A stretch of DNA of 12,391 nucleotides from Oscillibacter sp. CAG:241 (GTDB taxonomy: Bacteria > Bacillota > Clostridia > Oscillospirales > Oscillospiraceae): contig FR884104.1 of assembly GCA_000435975.1 (NCBI GenBank), positions 5,360-17,750 of the forward strand, written 5' to 3'. Shown here piece after piece: positions 1 through 6,041 of the stretch. The notes under the pieces were generated by a model. The model was not told the origin of the DNA and made no database searches. It worked only from the letters and a program-made list of their open reading frames with translations. The first letter of the stretch is position 1, and every line of letters starts with the position of its first letter. Made by a program: the position numbers and the translations under genes.

Positions 1-204
1 GGCCCCTGCATTCCTCCGGCGGAGCTGCCCTTTGTGAAGCAGAAGTTCTATAAGGGGTCCTCCAAGGCCCGGGGCAGCGGCATCGGCCTGGCCGTGTGCG
101 ACGAGATCGTCCAGCGCCACGGCGGCGCCTTCGACATCGGCAATGCCGACGGCGGCGGTGCCATCGTCACCATCCGCCTGCCCATCGCCGGGGAGGAGCT
201 ATAG
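1..204 (+). CDS. Sensor histidine kinase, C-terminal fragment (5' end outside window)
   Basis: The first 67 codons are open from base 1 to a TAG at 202-204 and encode the end of a HATPase_c (GHKL) ATP-binding domain. The visible signature is F-Y-K-G-S-S-K-A-R-G-S-G-I-G-L-A-V (residues 16-32 of the fragment). This corresponds to the F box and the G2 glycine box GSGIGLAV that close the ATP lid. It is followed by the usual I-V-x-x-H-G-G helix-strand turn and a G-A-x-V-T-I-R-L-P final strand. This is the typical last part of a membrane sensor kinase that autophosphorylates a histidine and passes phosphate to a response regulator. The sensor domain, the DHp histidine and any partner regulator lie left of the window, so the signal sensed cannot be told. 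Assigning it to PhoR or any other named kinase would be a guess. Confidence 0.88.
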   Translation, partial: GPCIPPAELPFVKQKFYKGSSKARGSGIGLAVCDEIVQRHGGAFDIGNADGGGAIVTIRLPIAGEEL

Positions 205-221
205 AAAAAATCGAACGCCTG

Positions 222-250
222 TTGCATTCCGGCGGGCGCTGTGTTATACT
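222..250 (+). promoter_or_regulatory. Sigma-A-type promoter of yqhQ
   Basis: TTGCAT (222-227) and TATACT (245-250) are separated by exactly 17 bases, each one or two bases from the sigma-A consensus. The transcription start would fall near 257, about 20 bases before the yqhQ ATG. The promoter begins only 18 bases after the kinase stop codon, so yqhQ is probably started independently of the kinase gene. A GAAAGGAA stretch at 261-268 serves as ribosome binding site. Confidence 0.75.
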
Positions 251-278
251 GTTCAAACAGGAAAGGAACCCATTCCCC

Positions 279-1223
279 ATGGAAAAAAACAACCAATTCC
301 GCACGTCCATCGGCGGCCAGGCCCTGATCGAGGGCATCCTTATGCGCGGGCCGGAGAAGCAGGCCATTGTGGTCCGCTCGCCGGAGGGCCTGGTGACCCG
401 GGTGGAGGAGCTGACCCTGGTCAAGGACAAGTACCCCATCCTGGGCTGGCCCATCATTCGGGGGGCCGTCACGTTTCTGGACTCCATGGTCCGGGGCGTC
501 AAGGCCCTGATGTTCTCCGCCGATTACTATCCCGACGATGAAAATACCCAGCCCTCCAAGCTGGACCAATGGCTGGAGGCCCACATTCCGGCGGAAAAGC
601 TCCAGTCGGCGCTGGTGTGGGTGTCGGTGCTTCTGTCCCTGGGGCTGACGCTGCTGCTGTTCATGCTGCTGCCCACGTTTATTGCCGGGTTGTTCCATGC
701 CCGCCACGCCGCCGTCCACAACCTCATCGAGGGGGCGGTGAAGATCGTGATCTTCCTGGGATATCTGATCCTTTGCTCCAGGCAGAAGGACGTGCGCCGG
801 GTGTTCTGCTATCACGGGGCGGAGCATAAGACCATCTTCTGCTATGAGGCGGGGCTGCCGCTGACGGTGGAAAACGCCCGCATCCAGCCCAAGCACCATC
901 CCCGCTGCGGCACCAGCTTTCTGTTCGTGGTGATCGTGGTGTCCATCCTGTGCAGCAGCATCGTGTTCAGCTATGTGAACTGGCAGAATCTGTGGGTCCG
1001 GGTGGCCATGCATCTGCTGCTGCTGATCCCGGTGGTGGGCGTCACCTATGAATTCAACCGCTTTGTGGGCCGCCACGACAACGCTGTCACCCGTATCCTG
1101 TCCGCCCCGGGCATGTGGCTTCAGAATTTCACCACCAACGAGCCGGACGACTCCATGCTGGAGGTGGCCATTGAGGCCCTGAAGCTGGTGCTCCCGGAGG
1201 AGCAGGGAAAGGACAAGTGGTAA
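279..1223 (+). CDS. yqhQ: DUF1385 multi-pass membrane protein (YqhQ family)
   Basis: This encodes 314 residues. I chose the ATG at 279 because it follows the GAAAGGAA site and starts directly before the conserved N-terminal block I-G-G-Q-A-L-I-E-G-I-L-M-R-G-P (residues 11-25), the hallmark of the DUF1385 family. Upstream in-frame starts would run back into the kinase gene and across the promoter. Hydrophobic segments lie at about 111-135, 148-166, 213-232 and 240-262. Between the second and third sit two strongly conserved polar motifs, H-G-A-E-H-K (179-184) and H-P-R-C-G-T-S-F (207-214), rich in His and Cys and placed at a membrane face. The family is broadly conserved in Clostridia and Bacilli (B. 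subtilis YqhQ). Its biochemical role is not established as far as I know. The His/Glu/Cys motifs invite a metal-binding or catalytic role, but that is inference. It probably heads an operon with prmC. Confidence 0.88.
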   Translation: MEKNNQFRTSIGGQALIEGILMRGPEKQAIVVRSPEGLVTRVEELTLVKDKYPILGWPIIRGAVTFLDSMVRGVKALMFSADYYPDDENTQPSKLDQWLEAHIPAEKLQSALVWVSVLLSLGLTLLLFMLLPTFIAGLFHARHAAVHNLIEGAVKIVIFLGYLILCSRQKDVRRVFCYHGAEHKTIFCYEAGLPLTVENARIQPKHHPRCGTSFLFVVIVVSILCSSIVFSYVNWQNLWVRVAMHLLLLIPVVGVTYEFNRFVGRHDNAVTRILSAPGMWLQNFTTNEPDDSMLEVAIEALKLVLPEEQGKDKW

Positions 1224-1229
1224 GCGTCT

Positions 1230-1257
1230 TCCAAAATGCGCTGCACCGCATTTTGGA
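1230..1257 (+). other. Perfect inverted repeat (RNA hairpin) between yqhQ and prmC
   Basis: Arms CCAAAATGCG (1231-1240) and CGCATTTTGG (1247-1256) are exact reverse complements around the 6-base loop CTGCAC. One more T-A pair (1230/1257) extends the stem. It starts 7 bases after the yqhQ stop and ends 25 bases before the prmC ribosome binding site. No T-run follows, so it is not a typical intrinsic terminator. It could be a processing or stability hairpin, a pause site, or a protein-binding palindrome. Confidence 0.7.
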
Positions 1258-1292
1258 GCAGATTGTATGCCGTATGACGGCAGGAGGACCGG

Positions 1293-2159
1293 ATGGCTAC
1301 TACATACAACGACCTGACACTGGATATCCGGCGTCAGCTGCGGCAGGCGGGCATCGAGGCCGCCACCCTGGAGGCCCGGGAGCTGGTGTGCTTCGCCGCC
1401 GGAAAGGATAAGGCCCGGCTGCTGCGGGACGGCGCGCTGTACGCGTCCCCGGAGGTGGAGGAGGCGGCCTGGGCCCTGGCCCGCCGCCGTCTGGCCGGGG
1501 AGCCGGTGGCCTATCTTATCGGCGAGTGGGAGTTCTACGGCCTGCCCCTGGACATCTCCGAAAGCGTACTGATCCCCCGGCCCGACACCGAGACCCTGGC
1601 CGAGGCCGCCATTGACTGGCTGGCGCAGCAGGACGGCCCCCGGGTGCTGGATCTGTGCGCCGGATCCGGGTGCCTGGGTCTGGCCATCGCCAGCCAGGTG
1701 AAGGACGCCCGGGTGGTGCTGGGGGAGCTCAGCGACGGGGCCCTGCGCATCTGCCGCCAGAATATCCGCCGCAACGGCCTGACGGGCCGGGTGACGGCCA
1801 TGCAGCTGGACGCCCTGCACCCGCCGCTCCAGCGGCTGGGGGAATTTGACTGCATCGTCAGCAATCCCCCCTATATTCCCACCGGCGACCTGCCGGGGCT
1901 GGACCCCTCCGTCCGGGATTATGAGCCCCATATGGCCCTGGACGGAGGCGCCGACGGGCTGGACTTCTACCGGGCCATCCTGCGGCATTGGCCTGCGGTG
2001 CTGCATCCCGGCTCCCGGCTCTATTTTGAGGTGGGCATCGGCCAGGCCGACGACGTGCTGCGGCTCATGCGCAGCGTGGGCTTCGGCGACCTGGAAATTC
2101 TCCCGGACCCGGCGGGCATTCCCCGGGTGGTGCTGGGAGCCCTCTATCAGGAGATCTGA
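1293..2159 (+). CDS. prmC: Peptide chain release factor N(5)-glutamine methyltransferase
   Basis: This encodes 288 residues, full length for PrmC (HemK). The enzyme transfers a methyl group from S-adenosylmethionine to the glutamine of the GGQ loop in release factors RF1 and RF2, improving termination. The N-terminal helical substrate-binding domain covers about 1-90 and includes P-V-A-Y-L-I-G and F-Y-G. It is followed by the L-I-P-R-P-D-T-E motif (93-100). The Rossmann SAM-binding motif is V-L-D-L-C-A-G-S-G-C-L-G-L-A (118-131), and the catalytic N-P-P-Y is at 191-194. An AGGAGG at 1282-1287 fixes the start. The usual D of the family's second strand acidic end is an E here (E145), a conservative change. 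In many Clostridia prmC is next to prfA; here recA follows, so the substrate gene is elsewhere. Alternative N-methyltransferases are unlikely given the full motif set. Confidence 0.95.
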   Translation: MATTYNDLTLDIRRQLRQAGIEAATLEARELVCFAAGKDKARLLRDGALYASPEVEEAAWALARRRLAGEPVAYLIGEWEFYGLPLDISESVLIPRPDTETLAEAAIDWLAQQDGPRVLDLCAGSGCLGLAIASQVKDARVVLGELSDGALRICRQNIRRNGLTGRVTAMQLDALHPPLQRLGEFDCIVSNPPYIPTGDLPGLDPSVRDYEPHMALDGGADGLDFYRAILRHWPAVLHPGSRLYFEVGIGQADDVLRLMRSVGFGDLEILPDPAGIPRVVLGALYQEI

Positions 2160-2184
2160 CTGTCCGCTTTTCCGGACAGTATTT
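2159..2184 (+). terminator. Hairpin after prmC, probable weak terminator
   Basis: ACTGTCCG (2159-2166) pairs perfectly with CGGACAGT (2173-2180) around the loop CTTTTC, and ATTTG follows. The stem begins on the last base of the prmC stop codon. The T-run is short (3 T), so termination is probably partial, which would let some transcription continue into recA. I see no convincing sigma-A promoter between this hairpin and recA. Confidence 0.55.
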
Positions 2185-2224
2185 GTGATAGCATTATGGC
2201 AATCAATTAGAGGAGGAGACGAAA

Positions 2225-3334
2225 ATGGCAGCGAAAAAGGATACGTCCGCCGCAGTCCCTGCGGGTTCCGACAAAAAAAAGGCCCTGGAGACGGCCATGC
2301 AGCAGATCGAGAAGATGTACGGCAAGGGCTCCATCATGCGCTACGGCGAAAACGCCGAGACCAACGTGGAGGCCATCCCCACCGGCTCCCTGGCCCTGGA
2401 CCTGGCCCTGGGCATCGGCGGCGTGCCCCGTGGCCGCATCATCGAGATCTACGGACCGGAGTCCTCCGGTAAGACCACTCTGGCCCTGCACATTCTGGCC
2501 CAGGCCCAGAAGCTGGGCGGTGAGGTGGCCTTTGTGGATGCCGAGCACGCCCTGGACCCCACCTATGCCCGGGCGCTGGGGGTTCGGATCGAGGATATGC
2601 TCATCTCCCAGCCGGACACCGGCGAGCAGGCCCTGGAGATCACCGAGGCCCTGGTCCGCTCCGGCGCCATCGACGTGGTGGTGGTGGACTCCGTGGCTGC
2701 CCTGGTGCCCCGGGCCGAGATCGAGGGCGAGATGGGCGACAGCTTCGTGGGCCTGCACGCCCGGCTGATGAGCCAGGCTCTGCGCAAGCTCACCGGCGTC
2801 ATCGCCAAAACCAACAGCATCGTCATCTTCATCAACCAGCTGCGGGAGAAGGTGGGCGTGATGTACGGCAACCCCGAGGTCACTACCGGCGGCCGGGCCC
2901 TGAAGTTCTATGCCTCCGTCCGCATCGACGTGCGGCGCATCGAGGCCCTGAAGTCCGGCGGCGAGATCATCGGCAACCGCACCCGGGCCAAGGTGGTGAA
3001 GAATAAGGTGGCGCCCCCCTTCCGGGAAGCGGAGTTTGACATCATGTACGGCGAGGGCATCAGCCGCCTGGGCGAGATGCTGGACCTGGGCGTGAAGCTG
3101 GACCTGGTCCAGAAAAGCGGCTCCTGGTTCAACATGGGGGATATCCGCCTGGGACAGGGCCGCGACGCCGCCAAGCAGTATTTCCGGGACCACCCCGACG
3201 AGGCCGACAAGCTGGAGGCCGCCATCCGCCGGGACTTTCATAAACTGATGAGCAGTCAGTCCAAGATTGCCGCCAAGGCCGCCGGCCGGGCGGTGGACGT
3301 GTCCGCCGACGACTTCGACGATGACGCGGATTGA
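2225..3334 (+). CDS. recA: Recombinase RecA
   Basis: This encodes 369 residues. RecA polymerises on single-stranded DNA, drives homologous strand exchange and stimulates LexA self-cleavage. The N-terminal oligomerisation helix region is at about 17-40 (A-L-E-T-A-M-Q-Q-I-E-K...G-K-G-S-I-M-R). Walker A is G-P-E-S-S-G-K-T (77-84). The catalytic glutamate is in D-A-E-H-A-L-D (E107), and Walker B is V-V-V-V-D-S (151-156). The ATP-sensing glutamine is in I-N-Q-L-R (Q205), followed by the L2 loop with N-P-E-V-T-T-G-G. The tail is strongly acidic (D-D-F-D-D-D-A-D), as in many RecA proteins, where it moderates DNA binding. The start is supported by AGGAGGAG at 2211-2218. The end overlaps recX by 14 bases. 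The 65-base upstream gap contains no GAAC-N4-GTTC type LexA box that I can see. Confidence 0.99.
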   Translation: MAAKKDTSAAVPAGSDKKKALETAMQQIEKMYGKGSIMRYGENAETNVEAIPTGSLALDLALGIGGVPRGRIIEIYGPESSGKTTLALHILAQAQKLGGEVAFVDAEHALDPTYARALGVRIEDMLISQPDTGEQALEITEALVRSGAIDVVVVDSVAALVPRAEIEGEMGDSFVGLHARLMSQALRKLTGVIAKTNSIVIFINQLREKVGVMYGNPEVTTGGRALKFYASVRIDVRRIEALKSGGEIIGNRTRAKVVKNKVAPPFREAEFDIMYGEGISRLGEMLDLGVKLDLVQKSGSWFNMGDIRLGQGRDAAKQYFRDHPDEADKLEAAIRRDFHKLMSSQSKIAAKAAGRAVDVSADDFDDDAD

Positions 3335-3941
3335 GCGCATCCAGCCGTCCCTGCATAAAAAGGACCGGGTGCTGGTGTATCTCACCGGCGGCGACCTGCT
3401 GCGCATCACACCGGAGGAGCTGCTGCGGTTTGGCCTGCGGCCGGGCCAGGAGCTGACGGAGGATGTGCTGGAGGAGCTGCGCCGGGCCGCCGCCCGGTCC
3501 CAGACCCGCCAGCGGGCGGCAGAGCTGGCCGCAGGCCGGATGCTGTCCCGGAAGGAGCTGTCGGACCGGCTGGTGAAGAAGGGAGCCGACCCCCAAGAGG
3601 CCCAGGAGACCGCCCAGTGGCTGGCGGACCTGGGCGCGGTGGACGACGCCGCCTATGCCGGGGTCATCGCCCGGCACTACGCCGCCATGGGCTACGGCCC
3701 CGGCCGCGTCCGCCAGGAGCTCCAGCGCCGGGGGGTGCCCCGGGACCTGTGGGAGGATGCCCTGGCCCAGCTGCCGGACCCGGAGGAGGCCATCGACAAA
3801 TTTTTGGCTGCCAAGCTCCGGGGCAAGACGCCGGACCGGGCCACGCTCCAGCGGCTGTCCGCCGCGCTTCAGCGCCGGGGCTTTCAATGGCAGGATATCC
3901 GCCCCGCCCTGGCCCGGCTGGACCGGGACATGGAGGAATGA
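3321..3941 (+). CDS. recX: Regulatory protein RecX
   Basis: This encodes 206 residues, a usual RecX size. RecX binds within the RecA filament groove and limits its extension. The three-helix repeats typical of the family are visible: M-L-S-R-K-E-L-S-D-R-L-V-K-K-G, Y-G-P-G-R-V-R-Q-E-L-Q-R-R-G-V, and the C-terminal L-Q-R-R-G-F-Q-W-Q-D-I. The chosen ATG at 3321 lies inside the last codons of recA in another frame, giving a 14-base overlap and implying translational coupling. No strong Shine-Dalgarno precedes it. An upstream ATG at 3267 would add 18 residues that merely read recA in another frame, so it is rejected. The recA-recX pairing itself supports the call. The first approximately 60 residues form a separate N-terminal part often seen in Firmicute RecX. 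Confidence 0.93.
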   Translation: MTRIERIQPSLHKKDRVLVYLTGGDLLRITPEELLRFGLRPGQELTEDVLEELRRAAARSQTRQRAAELAAGRMLSRKELSDRLVKKGADPQEAQETAQWLADLGAVDDAAYAGVIARHYAAMGYGPGRVRQELQRRGVPRDLWEDALAQLPDPEEAIDKFLAAKLRGKTPDRATLQRLSAALQRRGFQWQDIRPALARLDRDMEE

Positions 3942-3968
3942 GCTCCCGCTGGCGGCGAAAGCAGTCAC

Positions 3969-3989
3969 CTGCCGGAGACCCCCCGGCAG
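3969..3989 (+). other. GC-rich hairpin in the recX-rimO gap
   Basis: CTGCCGG (3969-3975) pairs with CCGGCAG (3983-3989) around a 7-base loop. It lies in the 82-base gap after recX. No T-run follows (CATTCAATACC), so it is not a standard terminator. It may be an RNA stability or pausing element. Confidence 0.5.
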
Positions 3990-4023
3990 CATTCAATACC
4001 CGAATAATCAGAGGAAACAGAGC

Positions 4024-5346
4024 ATGAACGTATCATTCATATCCCTGGGCTGCGACAAGAACCGGGTGAACACCGAGCAGATGATGGCCCTGTGTCTCCA
4101 GGCCGGCATCACCGTCCAGGAGGACTGCCCCGGCAGCGACGTGGTGGTCATCAACACCTGCGGCTTTATCGACAGCGCCAAAAGCGAGGCCATCGACACC
4201 ATTCTCTCCGCCGCCCAGCTGAAGGACGCCGGGGAAATTCAGAAGATTCTCGTCACCGGCTGCCTGAGCCAGCGGTATCAGGCCGATATCCTGGATGAGC
4301 TGCCGGAGATCGACGGCATCATGGGCACCGGCTGCTTCGGCGACATCGTGCCTGCCCTGGAGCAGGTGATGAACGGCCAGGAGTGCCGCCACTTTGCGGA
4401 TATCAACGGCCCTGTGGAGGAGCTGCCCCGGGTGCTGTCCACTCCCCGGCAGTACGCCTATCTCCGCATCGCCGAGGGGTGCAGCAACCGCTGCGCCTAT
4501 TGCGTGATCCCCTCCCTGCGGGGCAACTACCGCTCCCGCCGGATGGAGGACATTTTGCAGGAGGCCCAGGCCCTGGCGGACGACGGCGTGCAGGAGTGCA
4601 TCGTCATCGCCCAGGATATTACCCGCTACGGCATGGACCTGTACGGGGAGCGGAAGCTGCCGGAGCTGCTGCGGGCTCTGTGCAGGCTGCCCTTCCACTG
4701 GATCCGGCTGCACTATCTCTACCCCGACAACCTGTCCGACGAGTTGATTGACACCATCGCCGGGGAGGAGAAGATCTGCAACTACCTGGACATCCCCATC
4801 CAGCACTGCAACGATACCGTGCTGAAGGCCATGCGCCGGCGGGAGACCAAGGCCGGGCTGGAGGCCCTGTTTGCTGACCTGCGCCGCCGTATCCCCGGCG
4901 TGGTGCTGCGCACCAGCCTCATCACCGGCCTGCCCTACGAGGACGAGGCCGCCTTTGAGGAGCTGTGCGACTTCCTGGGGGAGCAGAAGCTCCAGCGGGT
5001 GGGGGCCTTTGCCTACTCCCCGGAGGAGGGGACCCCGGCGGCGAAAATGCTCAACCGGGTGGACGCCGACGAGGCCCGGTACCGGGCGGAGCTGGTGATG
5101 GAGGTCCAGGCCCAGATCATGGACCAGTTCAACGACAGCCGCATGGGCGACACCGTGGAGGTGCTGTGCGACGGCTGGGACGGCCAGTCCATGAGCTATG
5201 TGGGCCGCAGCTATGCCGAGAGCCCCGGCATCGACGGCAGCATTTACTTCACATCCGACAGCCCCGTGGAGGCGGGGGACTTTGTCCGTGTGCGCATCAC
5301 CGGCGCCATGGACGGTGAGCTTACCGGTGAACGAACGGAGGAATGA
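4024..5346 (+). CDS. rimO: Ribosomal protein S12 methylthiotransferase RimO
   Basis: This encodes 440 residues, full length. RimO is a radical-SAM enzyme that adds a methylthio group to the conserved aspartate of ribosomal protein S12. The N-terminal UPF0004 domain carries the three cysteines of the auxiliary 4Fe-4S cluster at C10 (L-G-C-D-K-N), C46 (N-T-C-G-F-I) and C80 (G-C-L-S-Q-R). The radical-SAM CxxxCxxC motif is C-S-N-R-C-A-Y-C (C153, C157, C160). It is followed by V-I-P-S-L-R-G-N-Y-R-S-R, the RimO rather than MiaB version of this segment. A C-terminal TRAM domain occupies about 375-430. The start at 4024 follows AGAGGAAAC with good spacing; longer in-frame starts would run back through recX in another frame. 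It is followed by pgsA after 3 bases, so the two are co-translated. RimO-PgsA neighbours are common in Clostridia. Confidence 0.97.
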   Translation: MNVSFISLGCDKNRVNTEQMMALCLQAGITVQEDCPGSDVVVINTCGFIDSAKSEAIDTILSAAQLKDAGEIQKILVTGCLSQRYQADILDELPEIDGIMGTGCFGDIVPALEQVMNGQECRHFADINGPVEELPRVLSTPRQYAYLRIAEGCSNRCAYCVIPSLRGNYRSRRMEDILQEAQALADDGVQECIVIAQDITRYGMDLYGERKLPELLRALCRLPFHWIRLHYLYPDNLSDELIDTIAGEEKICNYLDIPIQHCNDTVLKAMRRRETKAGLEALFADLRRRIPGVVLRTSLITGLPYEDEAAFEELCDFLGEQKLQRVGAFAYSPEEGTPAAKMLNRVDADEARYRAELVMEVQAQIMDQFNDSRMGDTVEVLCDGWDGQSMSYVGRSYAESPGIDGSIYFTSDSPVEAGDFVRVRITGAMDGELTGERTEE

Positions 5347-5349
5347 ACC

Positions 5350-5877
5350 ATGCCTATGAACACAGCCAACAAACTGACCCTGCTCCGGGTGTTCCTGATC
5401 CCGGTGTTTCTGGTGGTGGCCTACTGGGGCTTTCCCGGCAGCCGCTATGTGGCCCTGGCCATCTACATCGTGGCCTGCCTGACGGACCTGCTGGACGGGT
5501 ACATTGCCCGGCATTATAACCAGGTGTCGGACTTCGGCAAGTTTGCCGATCCCCTGGCGGACAAGTGCCTGGTGATGGCGGCCCTGTGCTGGTTCGTGGA
5601 AACCGGCGATATGGTGGGCTGGGTGCTGGCCGCAGTGCTGCTGCGGGAGTTCGCCGTGTCCGGCATGCGGCTCATCGCCGTGGAAAAGGGCCGGGTCATC
5701 GCCGCAGGCTGGTCCGGCAAGGTAAAGACCGCCAGCACCATGGTGTGCATCTGCCTGATGCTGTTCGGCATTCCCCACTGGCTGAACCTGGCGTGCCAGG
5801 GGGTGATCCTGGTGACCACCGTCTACTCCGGCGTGGAGTATTTCGTGAAAAACTGGGACGTGTTCTCCGAAAAGTGA
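5350..5877 (+). CDS. pgsA: CDP-diacylglycerol-glycerol-3-phosphate 3-phosphatidyltransferase
   Basis: This encodes 175 residues. The integral membrane enzyme makes phosphatidylglycerophosphate from CDP-diacylglycerol and glycerol-3-phosphate, the committed step to phosphatidylglycerol. The CDP-alcohol phosphotransferase signature D-x2-D-G-x2-A-R-x8-G-x3-D-x3-D is complete from D46 (D-L-L-D-G-Y-I-A-R) to D71 (G-K-F-A-D-P-L-A-D). The N-terminal N-x-L-T-L-L-R-V-F-L-I-P pattern is typical of PgsA. Hydrophobic segments are at roughly 12-27, 33-50, 72-84, 88-108 and 127-163. The GGAGG at 5338-5342 overlaps the end of rimO and favours the ATG at 5350, although the ATG at 5356 is also possible. It is the last gene of the + block. 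Related members such as cardiolipin synthase cannot be excluded entirely, but the length and motifs fit PgsA best. Confidence 0.93.
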   Translation: MPMNTANKLTLLRVFLIPVFLVVAYWGFPGSRYVALAIYIVACLTDLLDGYIARHYNQVSDFGKFADPLADKCLVMAALCWFVETGDMVGWVLAAVLLREFAVSGMRLIAVEKGRVIAAGWSGKVKTASTMVCICLMLFGIPHWLNLACQGVILVTTVYSGVEYFVKNWDVFSEK

Positions 5878-5884
5878 AAAACAG

Positions 5885-5916
5885 ATTCCCGGGCCCAATG
5901 GACCCGGGAATTTTCT
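5885..5916 (+). terminator. Intrinsic terminator after pgsA
   Basis: ATTCCCGGG (5885-5893) pairs perfectly with CCCGGGAAT (5903-5911), and the second arm runs into TTTTCT. It starts 8 bases after the pgsA stop. It closes the yqhQ-to-pgsA block and insulates the phosphate-transporter promoter that begins directly behind it. Confidence 0.85.
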
Positions 5917-5926
5917 GCGCCAAAAT

Positions 5927-5966
5927 TTTACATAGATTTTACTTACCCATTACAACGGATTTGACA
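5927..5966 (+). promoter_or_regulatory. PHO-box-like array of four TTTACA-type repeats
   Basis: There are four hexamers in the same orientation: TTTACA (5927-5932), TTTACT (5938-5943), ATTACA (5949-5954) and TTGACA (5961-5966). Start-to-start steps are 11, 11 and 12 bases, one helical turn each, with 5-6 base spacers. The B. subtilis PhoP core-binding region is known as tandem TT(A/T/C)A(C/T)A hexamers with about 5-base spacers, lying at about -20 to -60 of activated promoters. With the -10 at 5976-5981 the repeats here lie at about -61 to -22. The next gene is a phosphate transporter. That a PhoP-type regulator binds here is inference; the regulator gene is not in the window. Confidence 0.7.
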
Positions 5967-5975
5967 AAGGCCCTG

Positions 5976-5981
5976 TATACT
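5976..5981 (+). promoter_or_regulatory. -10 element of the Na/Pi cotransporter promoter
   Basis: TATACT matches five of six positions of the sigma-A -10. The position 17 bases upstream (5953-5958, CAACGG) bears no resemblance to TTGACA. The real TTGACA at 5961-5966 is only 9 bases away, too close to act as a -35. A good -10 without a -35 is the usual form of an activator-dependent promoter. The start would fall near 5988, leaving a 54-base leader with an AGAGGGAG ribosome binding site at about 6026-6033. Confidence 0.6.
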
Positions 5982-6041
5982 GAGAAGTGTAAAAGAGCGT
6001 GTGTCAAAATGTAAAAACGACGAATAGAGGGAGTAACATCT

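Noticed and set aside
1..204. Naming the truncated kinase PhoR because a PHO-box-like promoter lies downstream
   Set aside because: Only the general ATP-lid motifs are visible; nothing specific to PhoR remains in the fragment, and the two loci are 5.7 kb apart.
48..2006. Long minus-strand open frames opposite yqhQ/prmC, recA (2207-3409) and rimO/pgsA (4033-5898)
   Set aside because: Same codon-composition artefact; the + strand genes carry complete conserved motifs.
2168..2211. Possible sigma-A promoter for recA (TTTTCC with CATTAT, or TTGTGA with AATTAG)
   Set aside because: Each pair matches the consensus poorly, and the second would leave almost no leader before the ribosome binding site.
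3267..3320. Longer recX start
   Set aside because: The added residues are recA coding sequence in another frame and do not resemble RecX; the ATG at 3321 begins a typical RecX N terminus.
5961..5966. TTGACA as a sigma-A -35 for the transporter promoter
   Set aside because: The TATACT is only 9 bases downstream and no -10 occurs at 16-18 bases. It fits better as the fourth repeat of the PHO-box-like array.
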